DNA of 64,000 nt from an uncultured Acidobacteriota bacterium (GCA_902826685.1 CADEFT010000013.1:62001-126000); one strand, 5' to 3'; counted from the stretch's first letter, positions 7,664 through 17,684 are shown. Notes: generated by a model not told the origin, from the sequence alone. Translations and numbers: made by a program.

Positions 7664-9853
7664 CTACCGCACCGGCTGCAGTTCCAAAACATCCCCCGCC
7701 GGCTGGCCAAACACCATCGGAAAGCTGCGGCCGGCCCGGAATTCCTCCCACTGATCGCGAAAGTGCCTGGACAGCACTTGTCCCGACTGGCCGATCGTCA
7801 CGTTGGCCAGCGAATTCTCCCAGCCGCCAAGATCGGCGACGAAGCGCATCGCCGGACCCAGCCGCCGCGTGGTCTGCTTCACCGTCGTCGACGATCCGTT
7901 CTCCACCGGCGTCGTAAACCCGAAATAGCGGCCCACATACGGTACGCGGCTGATCACCGGATGCGCCAGTTGGTGCCGCGCCGAGCGTCTCCAACTCCAC
8001 TTGCCCAGATCGTCGCCTTGCAGCTTGCGTCCTTCCGCGACCGCTTCCTCAAGCGACTTGACCATCAATTCGTCCCAACTCGCAAACCATCCGGCCGGCC
8101 GCTCGCGCAGCAATCCCGCCACAACCGCAGTGGCCATCTGCGTGTCGTATAACTGCCCTAAGCCGGGCACCGCGCGCTCGCCGATCGCCAGCCGCAGGCG
8201 CTGATAGAAAAGCGTTGCCAGAAAGGCCGCCCCCGAATCGCCTTCCACCTGACCATTCCACGGCTTTAACAGCGACACCGCTGCATCGAGGCCCGGCCTG
8301 CCCTGCGCCACGCGGGAAGCCTCCCCCGCCAGAAAGCGCAGCGGCGCACTGTAAACATCGGTTTGAATCGAAAGCATCTCCTGCGCCTTCCAGCCTTGCT
8401 TCGATCCCAGCCGCATCGCGATCTGTTGCGCCCGGTCGTTGGGAGCGAAGTTGCCGTTCACCGCGAATGGAAAGTTTTCCGGAAACGGATTCTGGTTCGC
8501 CGAGATCAAGACGCCCGACGCGGGGTTATAGCTTGAAGGCAGCTTGTCGAACGGAATCGCTCCGTTCCACTCGTGATCGCCCGCGCCCGGCACCGGAACG
8601 TCGCCGTCGTAGGCGCGCACCGGCATCCGCCCCGCCGCCTGATAGCCGATGTTGCCGTCCACGTCGGCATATAAGAAGTTCGACCCCGGCCCGGAAAACC
8701 GTTTGAGAGCCTCGCCGAACTCCTGCCAGTTCCGCGCCTGCCCGATGGAGAGAAACGGAAATTCGAAACCGTCGTCGCCGTAAGCGACCCAGCGCATCGC
8801 AATGGCCGCCGCGCCTTCCTGCGCAATCACCGGGCCGTGCCGCGTCACCCATTGCCGTACGGACACCCCCGGCCGTCCTTTGACCCGAATCGTATCGGTC
8901 TCAAGCCGCGCCGCCTCCACCTGCCCGGCGAAGCGATAGCGCCCCGCGAGAGCGTCGAACTCTTCCAGGTACAGGTCCTGCACGTCGAAGTGCAGGTTCG
9001 TGATGCCCCACGCCACGCGGTCGTTGTGGCCAATCAGAACCGCCGGAATCCCCGGAATCGAAAATCCCGTCACGTTCAGCCCCGGCGCCTTGAGGTGCAC
9101 CATGTACCAGGGACTCGGGAATCCCCACTCCAGATGGGTATCGTTGGCCAGAATCGGTTTGCCCGTGGCCGTGTGCCGGCCCGATATCACCCACGCGTTC
9201 GAGCCCATCTGCGCCTCGCCGCCCGAACGCAGCGGAAACAACCGCTTCACCTTTTGCGGATCGCCCTTGGCCAGCATCTGCCGCTTCAACAATTCACTTT
9301 TCCAGGTGGCGCTCAACGAGCGGAACATCTGCAGCCCGGCCAGCACCGAATCCTGCACGCCCCACGGCCGCGGATCGTAGCCGATTAATTTGAATTCCAC
9401 CGGCGGATTGGCGCGATGCGTTTCCAGGTAATGATTCACCCCGCGCGCATAGGCGGCAAACAGCGCTTTGTCGTTGCCCTTCATCCGGCGCGCGTGCTCG
9501 GCGGCGGTGCGGCGCATGCGCAGGGTCAGCGCCTCCTGATCGTTTTCAAGCCCCGCCGGACCCAGAATCTCCGCCAGTTCGCCGCCCGCCAGGCGCCGCA
9601 TGCCGTCCATTTGAAACAGCCGGTCCTGCGCGGTGATGAACCCTTGCGCCACGATCGCGTCCTCGATGCTTTGCGCCTCGATGTGCGCCACGCCCAGGCT
9701 GTCCCGCACCACGCGCACGGGCTTTGAAACCGGCAGATCCAGCGTCCCAACGGTCACCGCCAGCGGCCGCGAGGCATACCAGTAGGCGCCGCCCGCCGCG
9801 CCCAGCACCGCGACCCCGATCGCCACGTTCACCCACAGAATGATTCGATTCAC
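7664..9853 (-). CDS. Penicillin acylase-family N-terminal nucleophile hydrolase
   Basis: The 729-residue precursor starts with a GTG and an N-terminal membrane segment (residues 5-28). The alpha chain includes the typical GVAHIEA and AQDRLFQMD. Self-cleavage is expected before Ser218 in QMGSNAW, which becomes the N-terminal nucleophile of the beta chain; the following PILANDTHLEW is characteristic. The family hydrolyses amide bonds of penicillins, acyl-homoserine lactones or other N-acyl compounds in the periplasm. The natural substrate is unknown. Confidence 0.92.
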   Translation of the reverse strand: MNRIILWVNVAIGVAVLGAAGGAYWYASRPLAVTVGTLDLPVSKPVRVVRDSLGVAHIEAQSIEDAIVAQGFITAQDRLFQMDGMRRLAGGELAEILGPAGLENDQEALTLRMRRTAAEHARRMKGNDKALFAAYARGVNHYLETHRANPPVEFKLIGYDPRPWGVQDSVLAGLQMFRSLSATWKSELLKRQMLAKGDPQKVKRLFPLRSGGEAQMGSNAWVISGRHTATGKPILANDTHLEWGFPSPWYMVHLKAPGLNVTGFSIPGIPAVLIGHNDRVAWGITNLHFDVQDLYLEEFDALAGRYRFAGQVEAARLETDTIRVKGRPGVSVRQWVTRHGPVIAQEGAAAIAMRWVAYGDDGFEFPFLSIGQARNWQEFGEALKRFSGPGSNFLYADVDGNIGYQAAGRMPVRAYDGDVPVPGAGDHEWNGAIPFDKLPSSYNPASGVLISANQNPFPENFPFAVNGNFAPNDRAQQIAMRLGSKQGWKAQEMLSIQTDVYSAPLRFLAGEASRVAQGRPGLDAAVSLLKPWNGQVEGDSGAAFLATLFYQRLRLAIGERAVPGLGQLYDTQMATAVVAGLLRERPAGWFASWDELMVKSLEEAVAEGRKLQGDDLGKWSWRRSARHQLAHPVISRVPYVGRYFGFTTPVENGSSTTVKQTTRRLGPAMRFVADLGGWENSLANVTIGQSGQVLSRHFRDQWEEFRAGRSFPMVFGQPAGDVLELQPVR

Positions 9854-9902
9854 GATTGCATCTGCATTTTAGCGTGGGCAATTGCGAAAATAAGAAGTAC
9901 CC

Positions 9903-11270
9903 ATGGATGGCAACTACGGCTATCAGCTTCTGTTGATCGCCGGCATCGTTCTCTTTAATAGCTTTTTCGCCGGCGCCGAAGTGGCCCTGGTGTCGAGCCG
10001 CCCCTCACGCTTGCGCGCCATGGCCGGCGATGGCGTGGTGGGCGCCCAGGCCGCGCTTAGTCTGCTGGCCAATCCCGAGCGCCTGCTTTCGGTGGTTCAA
10101 GTCGGAGTCACGCTTAGCAGCCTCGCTCTCGGCTCGGCCGGCGACCAAACCTTCCACGACATCCTCAGAAGCCTCTTCGGACTCGGAACCACTCTGAGCA
10201 CCAACATGGAGAAGGTTCTCGACTGGCTCAGTTTCATCCTCGCCTACGCCGTCATGACCTTCCTCCATGTCGTGATCGGCGAAGTCGTTCCCAAAAACAT
10301 CGCCATCGAAACCGCTGACCGTTTGGCCGTGCTGGTGGCCCCGCCCCTGCTTGTCTTCTACCGTATCGTCGAGCCGTTCGTCTATGTGCTCGAACGCTCG
10401 GCCAGTTGGATCTCGCGGGCCATCGGACTCAGATCCGGCGGCGGCCATATGTCCACCCACTCCACCGAGGAACTGAAGTTCATCCTCTCCTCCAGCCAGC
10501 GCGAGGGCGTTTTATCGCCCTTCACCGGAACAGCCATGCAGCGGCAGATCGACCTTCAGAATTTCCTCACGCGTGAAATCATGGTGCCGCGCAGCCAGAT
10601 GGTCACCGCCTCGGTGGATACGCCGCTCGATCAGTTGCTGGGCATCGTCAATGAACATCAGTACACGCGGCTTCCCATTTATGAAGGGCGTCCGGAACAC
10701 GTCATCGGCTATGTCCATTCGAAAGACCTGCTGCGGGTGTGGGAGGAGCGCCGTCTGGCCACCGGAATGCGCCGGCCGGTGCGCCCCTTCGAGATCCGCC
10801 GCATTCTGCGCACGTTGCCGATCGTCCCGGAATCGAAGCCGGTGATTCAACTGCTCGACGAGTTCCGCAAGAATCATTCCCACATGGTGCAGGTCGTCGA
10901 CGAGTTTGGCACTCTGACCGGCGTGGTGACGCTCGAAGATGTACTCGAGCAGGTGTTTGGCGAGCTTGAGGACGAACACGACGCGCGCCGTCCCGCCGTG
11001 CAGCAGGCGGGCGCACTACTGCATCTGGACGGCTCGATCCCCATCCGCGACCTGGAACTGCACTACGGCATCGCCGTTCCGGCCGACGCTGGCTATGAGA
11101 CGCTGGCCGGATTTCTGCTGTTCAAGCTCGGGCGCATTCCTTCCACCGGCGACTCGGTGGAGCAGGGCCGCCGCCGTTACGTCGTCGAAGAAATGGCTCG
11201 CAACCGCGTCGCGCGAGTACGCGTAGAGCTACTGGATGAGCCGCCGGCGCCCGCTGCCACGAGCGCCTGA
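9903..11270 (+). CDS. HlyC/CorC-family (CNNM plus CBS) membrane protein
   Basis: The protein has 455 residues. Several hydrophobic segments (about residues 5-30, 60-80, 100-125, 135-160) form a CNNM transmembrane domain with a GEVVPKN motif. A CBS pair (about 215-345) carries REIMVPRSQM and FGTLTGVVTLEDVLEQVFGELEDE, and a CorC_HlyC domain sits at the C-terminus. Relatives act in Mg2+/Co2+ efflux; older 'hemolysin' labels are misleading. It is divergent from the acylase gene with a 49-bp gap. Confidence 0.92.
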   Translation: MDGNYGYQLLLIAGIVLFNSFFAGAEVALVSSRPSRLRAMAGDGVVGAQAALSLLANPERLLSVVQVGVTLSSLALGSAGDQTFHDILRSLFGLGTTLSTNMEKVLDWLSFILAYAVMTFLHVVIGEVVPKNIAIETADRLAVLVAPPLLVFYRIVEPFVYVLERSASWISRAIGLRSGGGHMSTHSTEELKFILSSSQREGVLSPFTGTAMQRQIDLQNFLTREIMVPRSQMVTASVDTPLDQLLGIVNEHQYTRLPIYEGRPEHVIGYVHSKDLLRVWEERRLATGMRRPVRPFEIRRILRTLPIVPESKPVIQLLDEFRKNHSHMVQVVDEFGTLTGVVTLEDVLEQVFGELEDEHDARRPAVQQAGALLHLDGSIPIRDLELHYGIAVPADAGYETLAGFLLFKLGRIPSTGDSVEQGRRRYVVEEMARNRVARVRVELLDEPPAPAATSA

Positions 11271-11317
11271 CGGCCGCACCGGTCGCGGTTTCTACTGAAC
11301 GAAAAGGACTTTCGCGC

Positions 11318-11464
11318 TTAACCCATCATCCGGATGGCGGCCAGTATGCCGCCAATCACGGCCACCGAAATTACAGCGGTTAACAGGTATCGCATCATAC
11401 GCTCACGCGGCGTCGAATCCGCTTTGGCGTCATGCTTCATCGTGTCGTCGAGGCTTTCAAACAT
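11318..11464 (-). CDS. Small single-pass membrane protein
   Basis: This is a 48-residue peptide with a charged N-terminus and one membrane helix (about residues 26-45, LLTAVISVAVIGGILAAIRM). The start is fixed by a strong GGGAGG 8 nt before the ATG at 11464; the longer open frame lacks such a signal. On the minus strand TATAAT (11535-11540) lies about 70 bp upstream and may be its promoter. Function unknown. Confidence 0.6.
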   Translation of the reverse strand: MFESLDDTMKHDAKADSTPRERMMRYLLTAVISVAVIGGILAAIRMMG

Positions 11465-11585
11465 AGAATCGGACCTCCCACTAAGCAAATAAGGCCGAAT
11501 CGTATAAAAGGGGAACTCCCATGTTCCGCCAGCGATTATAGTCCTCTTTTTGGGAAAAAACCAGCCCAATCCGAGCGGCCCCGTT

Positions 11586-11921
11586 TTAGGCGCCCGCCTC
11601 TTCCACCGTCGTGAAAAAAGGAAAAACCGTATCGAGCCTGGTGACCCGGAACGCCGCCCGCACCGTGTGGCCCGCGCCGCACATCTTCAGCGAACCGCCC
11701 ACCGCCGTCACCTGCCGGTAGGCCGCGATGAAACGTCCGATCCCGGTCGAGTCGATCTGCATCAGCCCGCTGAGGTCGAACATCAGATGCAGGCAGCCTT
11801 CCTCCACCAGTTTCGACACCGCCGCCTCGAAAGGCTGGCTGTTCTCACCGAGCATCATGCGCCCCTTAACGGCGATGACGGCCGCATCCTCGCGCGGCCG
11901 GTTATGGGAGACTTCGAGCAT
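11586..11921 (-). CDS. STAS-domain anti-anti-sigma factor-like protein
   Basis: About 111 residues from the ATG at 11921; a GTG at 11951 would add 10 residues. It has the STAS pattern: MLEVSHN strand, AVIAVKGRMMLGENSQPFEAAV, and LSGLMQIDSTGIG, where the Ser of DSTG is the usual phosphorylation site of SpoIIAA-type antagonists. It would bind and inhibit an anti-sigma kinase when unphosphorylated. No kinase gene is adjacent, so its partner is elsewhere. Confidence 0.88.
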   Translation of the reverse strand: MLEVSHNRPREDAAVIAVKGRMMLGENSQPFEAAVSKLVEEGCLHLMFDLSGLMQIDSTGIGRFIAAYRQVTAVGGSLKMCGAGHTVRAAFRVTRLDTVFPFFTTVEEAGA

Positions 11922-11958
11922 CGGCAAATCCGAATCCAGAGTATCGCACACGCCGTAA

Positions 11959-11988
11959 TTGTTTTTTCCGGCCGCCCTATGCTATACC
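11959..11988 (+). promoter_or_regulatory. Probable ferredoxin promoter
   Basis: TTGTTT (11959-11964) and TATACC (11983-11988) lie 18 bp apart, about 46 bp before the ferredoxin ATG and just upstream of the divergent STAS gene. GAGGAG at 12019-12024 provides the ribosome binding site. Confidence 0.4.
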
Positions 11989-12033
11989 CATGAGTTAGGT
12001 TTTTCCGCTCGAACAGTTGAGGAGTTTTCCCAA

Positions 12034-12294
12034 ATGGCATACGTGATCGCTGAACCCTGCATCGGCACCAAGGACGCGGCTTGCGTCGACGCCTGCCCTG
12101 TCGATTGTATCCACCCGAAAAAGGATGAGGAGAAGTTCGAGGGCGCCACTCAGCTCTACATCGATCCTCAGGAATGCATCGACTGCGGCGCCTGCGTCCC
12201 CGTCTGCCCGGTTTCGGCCATCTTCGCCCTCGACGACCTGCCCGAAAAATGGGCCGGCTACGCCGAGGTCAATTCCACTTTCTACGGGCGGTAA
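12034..12294 (+). CDS. fdxA: 7Fe ferredoxin ([3Fe-4S][4Fe-4S])
   Basis: This 86-residue ferredoxin has Cys9, Cys17 and Cys21 in the first motif, with a wide CxxxxxxxC gap as in 7Fe ferredoxins, and the classical Cys48-xx-Cys51-xx-Cys54-xxx-Cys58-Pro in the second. The first three plus Cys58 suggest one [3Fe-4S] and one [4Fe-4S] centre. It is a soluble low-potential electron carrier; the partner is unknown. The ATG at 12034 follows GAGGAG. Its 3' end overlaps the convergent queD-like gene by 13 bp. Confidence 0.92.
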   Translation: MAYVIAEPCIGTKDAACVDACPVDCIHPKKDEEKFEGATQLYIDPQECIDCGACVPVCPVSAIFALDDLPEKWAGYAEVNSTFYGR

Positions 12295-12662
12295 ACCGCC
12301 GTGCAGGTGTCCGTTTCCCAGACCTTTACCGACTGAATGGAAACGGGCACCTTGCCCTTCCAGATCTCCGCTTCCTTCTGCATCTCATCGTGGAAATATC
12401 TGGCCATGTTCTCGGCGGAAGGATTCAGCACGTCAAACGGAGCCAGGTCGTTGATGAACTGATGGTCCAGGTAAGAGATGGACTTCATCATCGCCCGCTT
12501 CACATCCACGAAGTCCACCAGCAGCCCCGCATCGTCCACTTCCGGACCCGCAAACACGATCTCCACGCGGTAGTTGTGCCCGTGGACGTTCTCGCACTTG
12601 CCCTTGTAATTGCGCAGGGCGTGGCCCGCGGCGAAGGTTTCCAGAACGGCAACTTCAAACAT
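12282..12662 (-). CDS. queD: 6-carboxy-tetrahydropterin synthase / 6-pyruvoyl-tetrahydropterin synthase family
   Basis: The protein has 126 residues from the ATG at 12662. The zinc ligands are His in AAGHAL and the HGH pair in ENVHGHNY; YLDHQFIND supplies a catalytic His and PSAENMA is the conserved pterin-binding segment. QueD makes 6-carboxytetrahydropterin, the precursor of queuosine and other 7-deazapurines. A PTPS role cannot be excluded. No other que gene is in the window. Confidence 0.85.
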   Translation of the reverse strand: MFEVAVLETFAAGHALRNYKGKCENVHGHNYRVEIVFAGPEVDDAGLLVDFVDVKRAMMKSISYLDHQFINDLAPFDVLNPSAENMARYFHDEMQKEAEIWKGKVPVSIQSVKVWETDTCTAVYRP

Positions 12663-12759
12663 CGGAAACCCGAGTGTAGCGCAGGCCCGCCATTCCGGCC
12701 TCTTCACTTTGTACAAAAAAGTACTTGACACAAGAGAGAGACCGCCGCATCATACTCTC

Positions 12760-14016
12760 ATGGTCAAGCGCCTCTTCGCCATCTGTTTCATCTTCCTCTG
12801 CACCTCCGTCGCCTGGCTCATCCTTGGAGCCACGATTACCGCCCGCACCAGCACCTCCAACGACAGCCTGCGCGGACGCGTTCAATCGGTTTGGGGCGTT
12901 CCGCAAACGCAATCGGCGCCCACCGCCGCTTATTCCGTCCCGGTGGCTTCGAGCGAACAGGTGGAGGAGAACGGCAAGACCAGGCTCGTCACCCGTACCG
13001 CGCTGGCGCCCGTGGCGGTCCCCCTGTCTGCGAGCGACGTTCACGTCAAACTCGATCTCGATCACCGCCGCAAAGGACTGCTTTGGTATTCCACCTACAC
13101 GGTGCATTTCCGCGGCGCCTATCAATTCCGGAATCCCGATTCAAAGCCCCACTCGATGCAACTGTCGCTGCCGTTCCCGGCCGCGCAGGCCATCTACGAC
13201 GATTTGCAGTTTCTGGTGAACGGCCGGCCGGTCAAGCCCGTGAGCAACAAGGACGGCGCTTCGGTGACGGTGGACCTGAAGCCCGGCGAAACCGTGAGTC
13301 TCGAGACCGGCTACCGTTCCCAGGGACTGGAATCGTGGCGCTATAGCTTCGGACAGGACGTCAACGCCGTGCAGAATTTCCGCCTGCGCATGAGCACTAA
13401 CTTCAAGGAAATCGACTTTCCCGACAACACGCTCGCCCCGGGTTCGAAGCGCGAAACGCCATCGGGCTGGGATCTGGAATGGAGCTATAAGAACCTGGTT
13501 TCCGGCTATCAGATCGCCATGGCGCTGCCCGAAAAGCTGCAACCCGGTCCGCTGGCGAGCCAGATCAGCTTCTTCGCACCCGTTTCGTTGTTCTTCTTTT
13601 TCTTCCTGATGTTCCTGATCACCACGCTGCGAGGCATCGAACTGCATCCCATGAACTACTTCTTTCTCGCCGGTGCGTTCTTTGGGTTTCACCTGCTGCT
13701 CGCCTACCTGGTGGACCACATCGACATCCACATGGCGTTCGCCGCCGCCTCGGCGGTGTCCGTCTTTCTCGTCGTGACCTACCTCAGACTCGCCGTGGGC
13801 ACGCAGTTCGCCATCCGCGAAGCGGCCGCCGCACAAATCGTCTACCTGGTGCTGTTCTCGTACGCCTTTTTCTTCAAAGGCTTCACCGGACTGGCCATCA
13901 CCATCGGCGCCATCGTCACGTTGTTTGTAGCGATGCAGATGACCGGGCGTATCGCCTGGAGCGAGAAGTTCAAAACGCCCGGTATCCTCCCGGCTCCACA
14001 CGGCTTTCAAAACTGA
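12760..14016 (+). CDS. CreD-like inner membrane protein
   Basis: This is a 418-residue membrane protein. A signal-anchor (residues 4-27) is followed by a large extracytoplasmic beta-rich domain of about 250 residues. The C-terminus has five or six membrane helices, starting near LFFFFFLMFLITTLRGIELHPMNYFF, with the order and GIELHPMNYF...YLVDHI signature of the CreD family. In enteric bacteria CreD belongs to the CreBC regulon; no creBC is seen here. TTGACA at 12725-12730 may be the -35 of a very short-leader promoter. Confidence 0.75.
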   Translation: MVKRLFAICFIFLCTSVAWLILGATITARTSTSNDSLRGRVQSVWGVPQTQSAPTAAYSVPVASSEQVEENGKTRLVTRTALAPVAVPLSASDVHVKLDLDHRRKGLLWYSTYTVHFRGAYQFRNPDSKPHSMQLSLPFPAAQAIYDDLQFLVNGRPVKPVSNKDGASVTVDLKPGETVSLETGYRSQGLESWRYSFGQDVNAVQNFRLRMSTNFKEIDFPDNTLAPGSKRETPSGWDLEWSYKNLVSGYQIAMALPEKLQPGPLASQISFFAPVSLFFFFFLMFLITTLRGIELHPMNYFFLAGAFFGFHLLLAYLVDHIDIHMAFAAASAVSVFLVVTYLRLAVGTQFAIREAAAAQIVYLVLFSYAFFFKGFTGLAITIGAIVTLFVAMQMTGRIAWSEKFKTPGILPAPHGFQN

Positions 14017-14032
14017 TGCCGGCCGCGGGCGG

Positions 14033-17000
14033 CTAGAAAAACAGCTTGGCCGCGATCATGACCACCCGTGGCGTGCCTTCCTGCGTGTTAATGACGCCGA
14101 AAGCGCGGTTCGGAATGGCGTTGTTCGGCTTGCCGGCGTTCATGTGGTTAAACAGGTTCTGCGCTTCGAACCGAAGCTGCAGATAGCGCGATTCCCGCCC
14201 CAGCCCGACGTTCTTGAGCATCGCCAGGTCCCACTGGCTGAAGCCCGGGCCGCGCATGCCCTGCAGCGTGCTGCCCACCGTGCCCATCTCCACATCGACG
14301 ACGGGACGGAAGGCGTCCGGATTGAAGTAAGGCTGGAAGCCCGCCGAGCCTTCCAGCGCGGTGTGGCCGGAAACGCCGTTGTTGTATTGCACCCGCGGTT
14401 CGGCAAACGACGGCCGGCTGAGCTTGCCCTGGCCGATGGTGATAAAGTTCCGGCAGAATCCCGAGGAGCAGATCAGCGAGAACGGCTGGCCGCCCCGGAA
14501 AAGCGTGGTACCCGCCATGGTCCATCCGCCGATGACGGCATTCAGCGCGCGGCCGGAGTTCCCCGCCAGCCGCTTGCCGCGCCCGATCGGCAGATCGAGC
14601 ACGTAGTTGAACAGGAAGCGGTGCGTCACGTCGTAATCGGAAAGCCCGTAGATCTCTTTCATCGGCTGATTGGCCTGCGGCGGACCGTTGCTGTTACCGA
14701 TGGAGCCCACGTTGTGAATGCCCTCCGCTCCGATGCCTCCGCCCGCGTGCAGCGCCTTGCCGAAGGTGTAATTGGAAAGGAAGCTGAACCCGTTGGAGAA
14801 ACGGCGCTCGATCTGCACGTAGGCCGAGTTGAAATTGGAGTAGCCGATGGGATCGTTCACCGCCCAGATCTCGCGCCACAGCGGCATCACCTGCATAATG
14901 CGGCCCAGGAAGTTGGTCGCGCCGCCTTGCGTGGTGTTGGGTGGAATCTGCCCGAAGAACGGATTCGTCACCTGCTTGTTCAGGTTGATACCCAGCGGCC
15001 GCGCCAGCGTATCGTAGGCGTTCTTGACGCTGTGCAGATTCCCGAAAAACGGCAGCTTGCGTCCGAAGTTGCCGTTGTAGGCCGCCTCCACCACCCATGT
15101 GTTCGAGCCCGATCCCAACTCGCGCTGAATGTTGAGCTGCGTGACGTGCTCATAGCCGGGGAACTGGTCGATGGCGGGAACCACGAACCAGTTGCCTAGC
15201 GTCGAATAATTGAGCGCCGTCACATCGCGCGTGAACGGCACATAGCCGAGCCCGCCAGGAAGAGGATCGCTGAAGCTGGCGGTGTAGGTGCGCCCCCCGT
15301 CCGGAGTGCCATCCTGGCTCACGCGAGCGAAATCGCCGAAACCCACGTTATCCGCCGCCGAACTTAGGAACCGGTCGCCGGTCAAAGTGAGATAGACCTT
15401 CCCGTAGCTGCCGCGAATCACCGTGCGCGGCAGCGCCTGCCAGGCGAAGCCCACGCGCGGCGCGAGGTTTCGCGGATAGCTCTTCTGCAGCGTGCGCCCG
15501 GGATAGTCGTTGGTGCCCATCAGCGCGGCCCGGCCGTAGATTCCCTTCGAGATCCAATCCGGCGCGGCGAAGCTGATGCCCGCCTCGCGCTGCGCCACAT
15601 CCCAGTTCCAGCCGGCGTTCGGCTGCATGTTCCACTTGTAGCTCGGATCCCAGAAGATCTGCCGGTTGTAGCGTTCGGTGCGCGGCGGCTCGAAGTCCCA
15701 ACGCACGCCAAGATTCAGCGTAAACCTCGGCGTGATCTTCCAGTCGTCCTGCAGGAACGCGCCGTGGTAGGTCTGCAGCGAGGCCGGACCGGCGATCTGC
15801 ACGCCCTGTCCCCAGGTGGCCACGCCCAGCAGAAAGCTCGCCATTGGATGCCCGGTGACGGGGTTATCGTAAAACTGCGACGTGACCCTGCGCTCGGTCG
15901 CCAGGGCGAAGCTGCCGCCCGAGTTCACGTTCGACAAGTAGCGGCGATGGTCCCAGCCGACCTTGAACGTGTGCTTGCTCCACAGCTTTTGGAAAGTAAC
16001 GGCGCCCGTATAGGTGGTGTCGCGCGAGCTGAAGATGTCGCCGCCGCCGAGTCCACCGAGATGGCTGCCGTTGCTGATCGTCGGTACGCGATTGCGCGTC
16101 GTGCCCAGCAGGTTCACCACGGCGGAAGGCAGGCCCCAACTGGAGGAGTCGGCGTCCACTTCGTTGCCGCGCGCGGTGATCGCGCGCACCACGCCGCCGC
16201 GCAGGTTGAGGATCGCCGATGGGCTCAGCGTCCATGTGTGGTCGACGGCGATCGTGTAGGCTTGCCCGGTGGTCACGCTGGTCGGTTGCAGCGGGCCGAA
16301 CCAGCGCGTGTTGCTCGCCAGGCTGTCGAAATGGGAAATCGAACCGTGCGTGACGTGGCTGGAACTCCAATTCTGATCCATGCGTCCGGTCCAGCGGTTG
16401 TTGTCGAGCGGATTCGACACCGTGCCGATGTAGTTCCCCTCGTTGTTGGAGCCGGGCAAGGCGGCGCGATTGGCCAGCGGGTAGTAGCCCATGTAGCGCC
16501 GCGCCAGTTCGTTGAAGCGGCTGGTGGGTACGCGGTTGCCGGGGAACGGGTCGCGCCGCACGCGCGCCCCTTCCACCTGCGAAGTCAAAGGATCGAAAAT
16601 CTGCGCCGGCACGCCGCGATCGAGCAGACTTTGCGAATAGTCGCCCTGCCGTTCGAGCTCCGTCGGCACCGAGCCAAGCACGGCGTTGCTGCCCGTGCGG
16701 CGGCGCGTGCCTTCGTAGTTTACGAAGAAGAACGTCTTGTCGCGCCCGTTGTAAACCTTCGGAATGCGCACCGGTCCGCCGAAGGTGGCGCCGAAAACGT
16801 TGTCATGAAAAACGCCGATGGGACGGCCGAAACGGTTGGAATTCCAATCGTTCGCGTTCAATTTGTCGTTGCGGAAGAATTCATAGATCGAACCGTGAAA
16901 CGCGTTGGTTCCGGAGCGGCTGATCAACTGCACCGCGCCGCCCGAGAGACGGCCGTACTCGGCCGACAGTCCGTTGGTGATGACCTTGAATTCCGCGATG

Positions 17001-17614
17001 GCTTCCCGCGATGGCACCGACGGCGGCACGTCGTGCAGGTAGCCGGTGGTGACCGGGACGCCATCGATGAAGTACTCGATCTGCTTCGAGCGGCTGCCGT
17101 TGATGCGAAGGTCGTTCTGGTTGCTGCCGATGACGTTGGGCGTGAGGAAGACGAAGGCCAGTGGATCGCGGTTATATTGCGGCAGATCCTGAATGCGCTT
17201 GTTGTCGATAACCAGGCCCGCCTGCGCGTCCTCGGTGCGAACCAGCGGCACTTCCGCGCTCACCGTCACGCGCTCGGCCGCCGAACCCACCTCGAGCGTG
17301 ATGTCGAGTCCCAGACGATCGCCAATGCGCAGCGCGATGCCGCTTCGTTCGGCGGTGCGAAAGCCCTGGGCCTGCACCGTGATCGCGTATTCGCCCGGAA
17401 TGAGGTTGGTCACGTTGAACCGCCCTTCCGGGCCCGACTGCGTCTGTTGTGTAACGTTGGTGGCGGCGCTGCGGACCGAAACCTGGGCCGCTGGCACTAC
17501 CGCGCCGGACGGGTCTTTGATAAAACCGGCGATGTTGGCGTTTCCTGTTTGTGCGTTCATCGCCGCTGCCAGCGATGCCACGATTACCGCGAGACGAAAG
17601 AGGGTCCGGTACAT
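14033..17614 (-). CDS. Oar-like TonB-dependent receptor with carboxypeptidase-regulatory N-domain
   Basis: The 1193-residue outer-membrane protein starts at an ATG after AGGAGA. A signal peptide (to about residue 22) precedes a carboxypeptidase regulatory-like beta-sandwich (GFIKDPSGAVVPAAQV to about residue 105). A plug domain follows (DLPQYNRDPLAFVFLTPNV, INGSRSKQIEYFIDGVPV, LSAEYGRLSGGAVQLISRSGTN), then a long barrel ending in the aromatic AAKLFF. The family is expanded in Acidobacteriota and probably imports glycans or large substrates. It is followed by the amidohydrolase/receptor pair on the same strand. Confidence 0.9.
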   Translation of the reverse strand: MYRTLFRLAVIVASLAAAMNAQTGNANIAGFIKDPSGAVVPAAQVSVRSAATNVTQQTQSGPEGRFNVTNLIPGEYAITVQAQGFRTAERSGIALRIGDRLGLDITLEVGSAAERVTVSAEVPLVRTEDAQAGLVIDNKRIQDLPQYNRDPLAFVFLTPNVIGSNQNDLRINGSRSKQIEYFIDGVPVTTGYLHDVPPSVPSREAIAEFKVITNGLSAEYGRLSGGAVQLISRSGTNAFHGSIYEFFRNDKLNANDWNSNRFGRPIGVFHDNVFGATFGGPVRIPKVYNGRDKTFFFVNYEGTRRRTGSNAVLGSVPTELERQGDYSQSLLDRGVPAQIFDPLTSQVEGARVRRDPFPGNRVPTSRFNELARRYMGYYPLANRAALPGSNNEGNYIGTVSNPLDNNRWTGRMDQNWSSSHVTHGSISHFDSLASNTRWFGPLQPTSVTTGQAYTIAVDHTWTLSPSAILNLRGGVVRAITARGNEVDADSSSWGLPSAVVNLLGTTRNRVPTISNGSHLGGLGGGDIFSSRDTTYTGAVTFQKLWSKHTFKVGWDHRRYLSNVNSGGSFALATERRVTSQFYDNPVTGHPMASFLLGVATWGQGVQIAGPASLQTYHGAFLQDDWKITPRFTLNLGVRWDFEPPRTERYNRQIFWDPSYKWNMQPNAGWNWDVAQREAGISFAAPDWISKGIYGRAALMGTNDYPGRTLQKSYPRNLAPRVGFAWQALPRTVIRGSYGKVYLTLTGDRFLSSAADNVGFGDFARVSQDGTPDGGRTYTASFSDPLPGGLGYVPFTRDVTALNYSTLGNWFVVPAIDQFPGYEHVTQLNIQRELGSGSNTWVVEAAYNGNFGRKLPFFGNLHSVKNAYDTLARPLGINLNKQVTNPFFGQIPPNTTQGGATNFLGRIMQVMPLWREIWAVNDPIGYSNFNSAYVQIERRFSNGFSFLSNYTFGKALHAGGGIGAEGIHNVGSIGNSNGPPQANQPMKEIYGLSDYDVTHRFLFNYVLDLPIGRGKRLAGNSGRALNAVIGGWTMAGTTLFRGGQPFSLICSSGFCRNFITIGQGKLSRPSFAEPRVQYNNGVSGHTALEGSAGFQPYFNPDAFRPVVDVEMGTVGSTLQGMRGPGFSQWDLAMLKNVGLGRESRYLQLRFEAQNLFNHMNAGKPNNAIPNRAFGVINTQEGTPRVVMIAAKLFF

Positions 17615-17684
17615 CGAATTCTCTCCTGCTCCGGAATTCCCAGGCACGGGAATCCAGACCGAGATTATATGTGAATCGAAGTGC